Below, in pieces: positions 34,401 to 36,689 of a stretch of 36,689 nucleotides of DNA (position 1 is the stretch's first letter; every line of letters begins with the position of its first letter). Below the pieces are notes generated by a model. The model saw only the letters and a list, made by a program, of their open reading frames with translations. It made no database searches and was not told the DNA's origin. The stretch lies in contig CALKRW010000034.1 in the NCBI GenBank assembly GCA_937989585.1, positions 1 through 36,689 on the forward strand, given 5' to 3'. This DNA comes from an uncultured Porphyromonadaceae bacterium (GTDB lineage Bacteria; Bacteroidota; Bacteroidia; Bacteroidales; Muribaculaceae). The translations under genes and the position numbers were made by a program.

Positions 34401-34445
34401 TGCCAGTGCGGCAAGAATAAATGCCGTGAGCAGATGTTTTTTCAT
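31410..34445 (-). CDS. Large secreted protein with adhesin (choice-of-anchor J-like) and Fn3-like domains
   Basis: A 1011-residue exported protein. Signal peptide: MKKHLLTAFILAALAAPSW through ASAQ (residues 1-24). At least two segments look like cleaved-adhesin / choice-of-anchor J domains, with the pattern 'D.....W.F.D.DG....' and 'DDWAISPLL' (WLITPGL near residue 77 and DDWAISPLLSG near 770), as in gingipain-type adhesins. Fn3-like stretches separate them (PGSVRVVETEPGVVKVSWDP and VSDLRGEAGADGVVLTWKG). The last ~75 residues end in LSPGLYVVVAGPTTAKVVVR, the kind of C-terminal module annotated in Bacteroidales as a sorting-like domain. The likely site is the cell surface or outside. The substrate or ligand is unknown. 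It has its own promoter and terminator, so it is monocistronic. Confidence 0.85.
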   Translation of the reverse strand: MKKHLLTAFILAALAAPSWQASAQEAHLLPYHKDLKSTTALDDMTVIDANNDGKTWTASVVGARYNYDRNNAGDDWLITPGLRLEAGKGYDLTAILGSYNKYNEEKYEICLGTAPTAEAMTIQVVPPTATTTCYKDNPEVKGTLEVPGDGVYYVGIHCISDKNKMSLYCVSIDVEQGYAPSAPGALQDVSVKPEPTGEFYVDIAFKAPLVNNVGKPMEGKVSVSLLRDGQELKAWTLDPGAGASFRDETHHRGMFTYQLLTKNEAGEEGAPFVAEKVYVGPYAPVTPGSVRVVETEPGVVKVSWDPVTKDIKGTELKAENITYRIYTPSATGSGYSTTFLEDFPETEKTIVALKDASKQSFVSYCVVAYNRGQASEYGPLSELLALGAVTKVPALYSGDNNVPFGSDKRGGVAWASYSGLDNVSSQDSDGLFYAGVGSEYGQYGDLVTAKIDLAGAEGPQLQFFNYCLGDNDRNTLTVYAQCDGQLKEIAKVDHSSLPTAEWSKTRVSLSEFAGKTIQLVFRAKCLGLSHTLLDNITVSEAPKYDLVAQSATSPSHVTTGEPFTIVCTVLNDGGRAVESASVVLSRDGKEIAANPVIGIEPGASTTTGFEQTLSLFNEPEVVYSIRIEFPDDENQSNNSYRPITVKRSVNEFDGVSDLRGEAGADGVVLTWKGIDTANPQSMRITDDLESAEPFADSYGDWTFLDRDGMPIGPMIEGAGYNPPGHAQGSPAGFFVWDTKTSRFAGPNNAFSGTKYFASCYRKDFGAIDDWAISPLLSGRAQTVSFMANAFDDNNGTRPEQIQIWYATEDTNDPGKFVQLKEFGNNGTYKVYTVRESGLSAYSLVEASLPAGARRFAIRSVAADTWQLMIDDISYAPDASVSPLVHLGYNVYCDGSRLNADPVAETTYLADVAEGVHTFRVSAVYEPGESELSAPATVDSTTGIESVSASSAAVIRTVAGHVVVSGLSDAPYAVYTPEGRLVARGVGEAAVALSPGLYVVVAGPTTAKVVVR

Positions 34446-34584
34446 TAGAAACTGTGTTTAGTGGGTAATGGGATGAATAACACTCAGACGTGAATGGATG
34501 GGGTTGGAATTGGATTCTTGCAGTAGGGAAATTTGATTTTTATAGATTTGAAAGTGTAATGAATGGGAGAGATGTTGTTTTTGA

Positions 34585-34613
34585 AACAAAAAAAGCGCCA
34601 ATATGGTTGGCGC
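34585..34613 (-). terminator. uvrC terminator
   Basis: GCGCCAA (34595-34601) and TTGGCGC (34607-34613) with a 5-base loop, followed on the minus strand by seven Ts. It lies about 150 bases after the uvrC stop. Confidence 0.85.
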
Positions 34614-34643
34614 AAATGTAAAAATATTTTTTAGAATGTCAAA
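34613..34643 (-). promoter_or_regulatory. Promoter of the 1011-residue secreted protein gene
   Basis: On the minus strand TTTG (34640-34643), 19 bases, TACATTTG (34613-34620): a full consensus match. Its last base is the first base of the uvrC terminator stem, so transcription would start inside the hairpin sequence near 34606. Confidence 0.8.
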
Positions 34644-34762
34644 ATTTATTTTATTTCCCCGAACATCTGCAAGCAATTCCAGGCAAAACCATGCAAAATG
34701 TCAAAACCACATGGTCGAGGGACTCCGTTCCCGGCAGCGGATGTGGCGTGAGGGAGGCAGAC

Positions 34763-36610
34763 TCACTCCGGCGGCGTGGATTCAGGAGGACCGGGGACGG
34801 CGGTGGAAGTGAGGGCTGACTTGAGGAGTGCGGCCTTGGCGGGGCCGACGATGGCGGCGATTTCCTGTACGGGTGCCTCGCGTATTCGCTTGACCGAGCG
34901 GAAGTGGCGCAGGAGGGTGGCTGCAGTCTTGGGGCCGATGCCCTTGATTGAGTCTAACTCACTGGCAATCTGACCCTTGGAACGCAAATCACGGTGGAAG
35001 GTGATGCCGAAGCGGTGGGCCTCGTCGCGGAGATGCTGTACAACTCGCAGTGACTCAGAGGTTTTGTCGACATAGAGGGGATAGGAATCGCCGGGGAAGT
35101 AGATTTCCTCGAGGCGCTTGGCGATGCCCACGACGGATATCCTGCCGTGCAGGCCTATCTCGTCGAGGGCCTCGACCGCGGCCGACAACTGGCCTTTGCC
35201 GCCGTCGACAACGATGAGTTGGGGCAGGTCCTCGCCCTCCTGCATGAGGCGTGTGTATCGGCGGGTGAGGACTTCCTTCATCGAGGCGAAGTCGTCGGGG
35301 CCGACAACGGACTGAATCTTGAAGTGGCGGTAGTCCTTCTTGCATGGTTTGGCGTCGCGGAAGACCACGCATGAGGCGACGGGATTCGTGCCCTGGATGT
35401 TCGAGTTATCGAAGCACTCGATGTGGCGCGGAAGTTCGGGGAGGCGGAAGTCGGCCTTCATGCGCTCGAGGGTGCGCATGGTGCGTTCCTCGGGGTTGTG
35501 CTTCTCGAGGTGCTTGAGGTCGTCGGTACGGGTCTGCCGTGCGTTCTGCCGGGAGACCTCGAGGAGTTTGGCCTTGTCGCCGCGGCGGGGAACGGTGAAG
35601 GTGATGCCGGGCATCTCGACCTCGGGGGGGTCGGCTACGACAATCTCGTCGTAGGTCACGCCGAGCGACGTGCGCACCTCGTCGATGGCATAGGCGAGGA
35701 GTTCGGTGGCGGGCTCGTCGAGGCGGCGCTTGTAGCGCAGGGTCATGGAGCGTACCACGGCACCGCGGCGAACGTGCATGTAGTTTATGTAGACGTCGGT
35801 ACCTCCCTCGTCGTCGATGCCGAAGACGTCGAGTTCGTCGATGCTGCGCGAGACGATGACCGAGCGCGAGCGGTAGTTGAGTATGAGATCGTACTGGTTC
35901 TTGAGTTCCTGAGCCTCCTCGAAGCGCAGCTGCTCGGCCATGGCCTGCATCTCGTCCCTGAGGTGGGTGAGGAGTTCGCCGGTCTCGCCGCGGAGAATCT
36001 GCTTGATGCGGTCGATGTAGACGCCGTACTCCTCGGGGGTGATCTTGCCGACACAGCATCCGCGGCATTTCTTGATGTGGTACTTCAGGCACAGGCGCCC
36101 CTTGCCGCGGCTGAGGTAGTCGGGCGTTATGTTCAGGGCACAGGTGCGTATGGGATAGAGGTCGGAGATGAGGCTTAGGACTGTGCGGGCCACGGCCTGG
36201 TTGGTGTAAGGGCCATAGTATTTCGAGCCATCCTTCACCATCTGGCGTGTCATGAACACGCGGGGAAAAAGTTCGTTGGTGACGACAATCCAGGGATAGG
36301 ACTTGTCGTCCTTGAGTAGGACGTTGTAGCGCGGCTGGTGTTCCTTGATCATGGAGTTCTCGAGGTTGAGTGCGTCCTGCTCGGTGGGCACGACGATGTA
36401 ACTCATGTCGGCGATGGCGCGGACAAGCAGGTTGGTGCGGAGGCAGTCGTGTGTGCGGTTGAAGTATGACGAGACGCGGCGCCTGAGGTTCTTTGCCTTG
36501 CCCACATATATTATGCGGCCATCGGAATCGTAGTATGTGTATACGCCGGGGGTTGTGGGGAGAAAGGATATTTTCTCCATCAGTTCGGGTGATTTCTGGT
36601 GCTTGGGCAT
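34763..36610 (-). CDS. uvrC: Excinuclease ABC subunit C
   Basis: A 615-residue UvrC, the nuclease that makes both incisions in nucleotide excision repair with UvrA and UvrB. Domains in order: GIY-YIG nuclease (~15-95, TPGVYTYYDSDGRIIYVGKA), a Cys-rich region (CLKYHIKKCRGCCVG, ~180-195), a UVR motif (~215-250, MAEQLRFEEAQELKNQYDL), the RNase H-like C-terminal nuclease (ECFDNSNIQGTNPVASCVVF, VVDGGKGQLSAA) and a helix-hairpin-helix pair (SIKGIGPKTAATLLRHF). Length and motifs are all normal. The 79 bases upstream to the window edge contain short GTTA(T/C)GAGT repeats and no clear promoter. Confidence 0.98.
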   Translation of the reverse strand: MPKHQKSPELMEKISFLPTTPGVYTYYDSDGRIIYVGKAKNLRRRVSSYFNRTHDCLRTNLLVRAIADMSYIVVPTEQDALNLENSMIKEHQPRYNVLLKDDKSYPWIVVTNELFPRVFMTRQMVKDGSKYYGPYTNQAVARTVLSLISDLYPIRTCALNITPDYLSRGKGRLCLKYHIKKCRGCCVGKITPEEYGVYIDRIKQILRGETGELLTHLRDEMQAMAEQLRFEEAQELKNQYDLILNYRSRSVIVSRSIDELDVFGIDDEGGTDVYINYMHVRRGAVVRSMTLRYKRRLDEPATELLAYAIDEVRTSLGVTYDEIVVADPPEVEMPGITFTVPRRGDKAKLLEVSRQNARQTRTDDLKHLEKHNPEERTMRTLERMKADFRLPELPRHIECFDNSNIQGTNPVASCVVFRDAKPCKKDYRHFKIQSVVGPDDFASMKEVLTRRYTRLMQEGEDLPQLIVVDGGKGQLSAAVEALDEIGLHGRISVVGIAKRLEEIYFPGDSYPLYVDKTSESLRVVQHLRDEAHRFGITFHRDLRSKGQIASELDSIKGIGPKTAATLLRHFRSVKRIREAPVQEIAAIVGPAKAALLKSALTSTAVPGPPESTPPE

Positions 36611-36689
36611 GGCGGGATATAAGTATTAGGTAAGAGTTATGAGTTACAAAATATGTATCAGGTCCGGGTTGTGGGTTACGAGTCGCGGC

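Noticed and set aside
1..36689. tRNA and rRNA genes
   Set aside because: I looked for cloverleaf-like stretches and T-arm sequences on both strands by eye and saw none I could support.

Overview
The window looks like a chromosomal segment of a Bacteroidales gut bacterium, most plausibly a high-GC Muribaculaceae-type genome. The grounds are: repeated matches to the Bacteroidetes sigma factor promoter (TTTG, 19-21 bases, TAnnTTTG), A-rich rather than Shine-Dalgarno leaders, a BspA-like leucine-rich-repeat surface protein, DUF4294 and DUF3737 proteins, and a large secreted adhesin-type protein ending in a short KVVVR tail. The genus is an inference; no rRNA or tRNA gene was seen.

Layout. 1-3.7 kb: an unrecognised small gene at the edge and an unrecognised 845-residue protein carrying an in-frame short-repeat array, followed by repeat-rich non-coding DNA. 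3.7-6.8 kb: a secreted BspA-like protein. 7.0-8.8 kb: an AT-rich AbiE-type toxin-antitoxin pair with a large palindromic operator candidate. 8.9-10.3 kb: a membrane Ser/Thr kinase whose external domain resembles DUF1566 / C-type-lectin-like domains. 10.6-15.0 kb (+): a housekeeping run of pheT (with a possible 17-codon leader ORF), yebC and gluQ. 15.1-24.0 kb (-): nadA, leuS, nadB, a DUF4294 protein, xerD, an orphan response regulator and rnhB. 24.1-28.5 kb: an AT-rich accessory island with a strongly folded RNA (6S-like rod), a small secreted protein made of two similar halves, a Fic protein, a YhcG (DUF1016) remnant, a RhuM protein and its XRE-type regulator, and three copies of a 35-36-bp palindrome. 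28.6-36.6 kb (-): uvrC, a 1011-residue secreted adhesin-like protein, dtd, DUF3737 and a PatB/MalY-type enzyme.

How the genes work together. nadA and nadB encode the two enzymes that make quinolinate for NAD, with leuS between them. pheT, leuS, gluQ, dtd and yebC all serve tRNA charging, tRNA quality or translation. xerD, rnhB and uvrC serve chromosome maintenance. The accessory stretches (AbiE, kinase, Fic, RhuM, YhcG remnant) look like a scattered defence or toxin-antitoxin inventory. The most interesting items are the structured RNA at about 24300-24500, the lectin-like kinase, the palindrome family around Fic/RhuM, the operator-like palindrome of the AbiE pair and the leader ORF of pheT.
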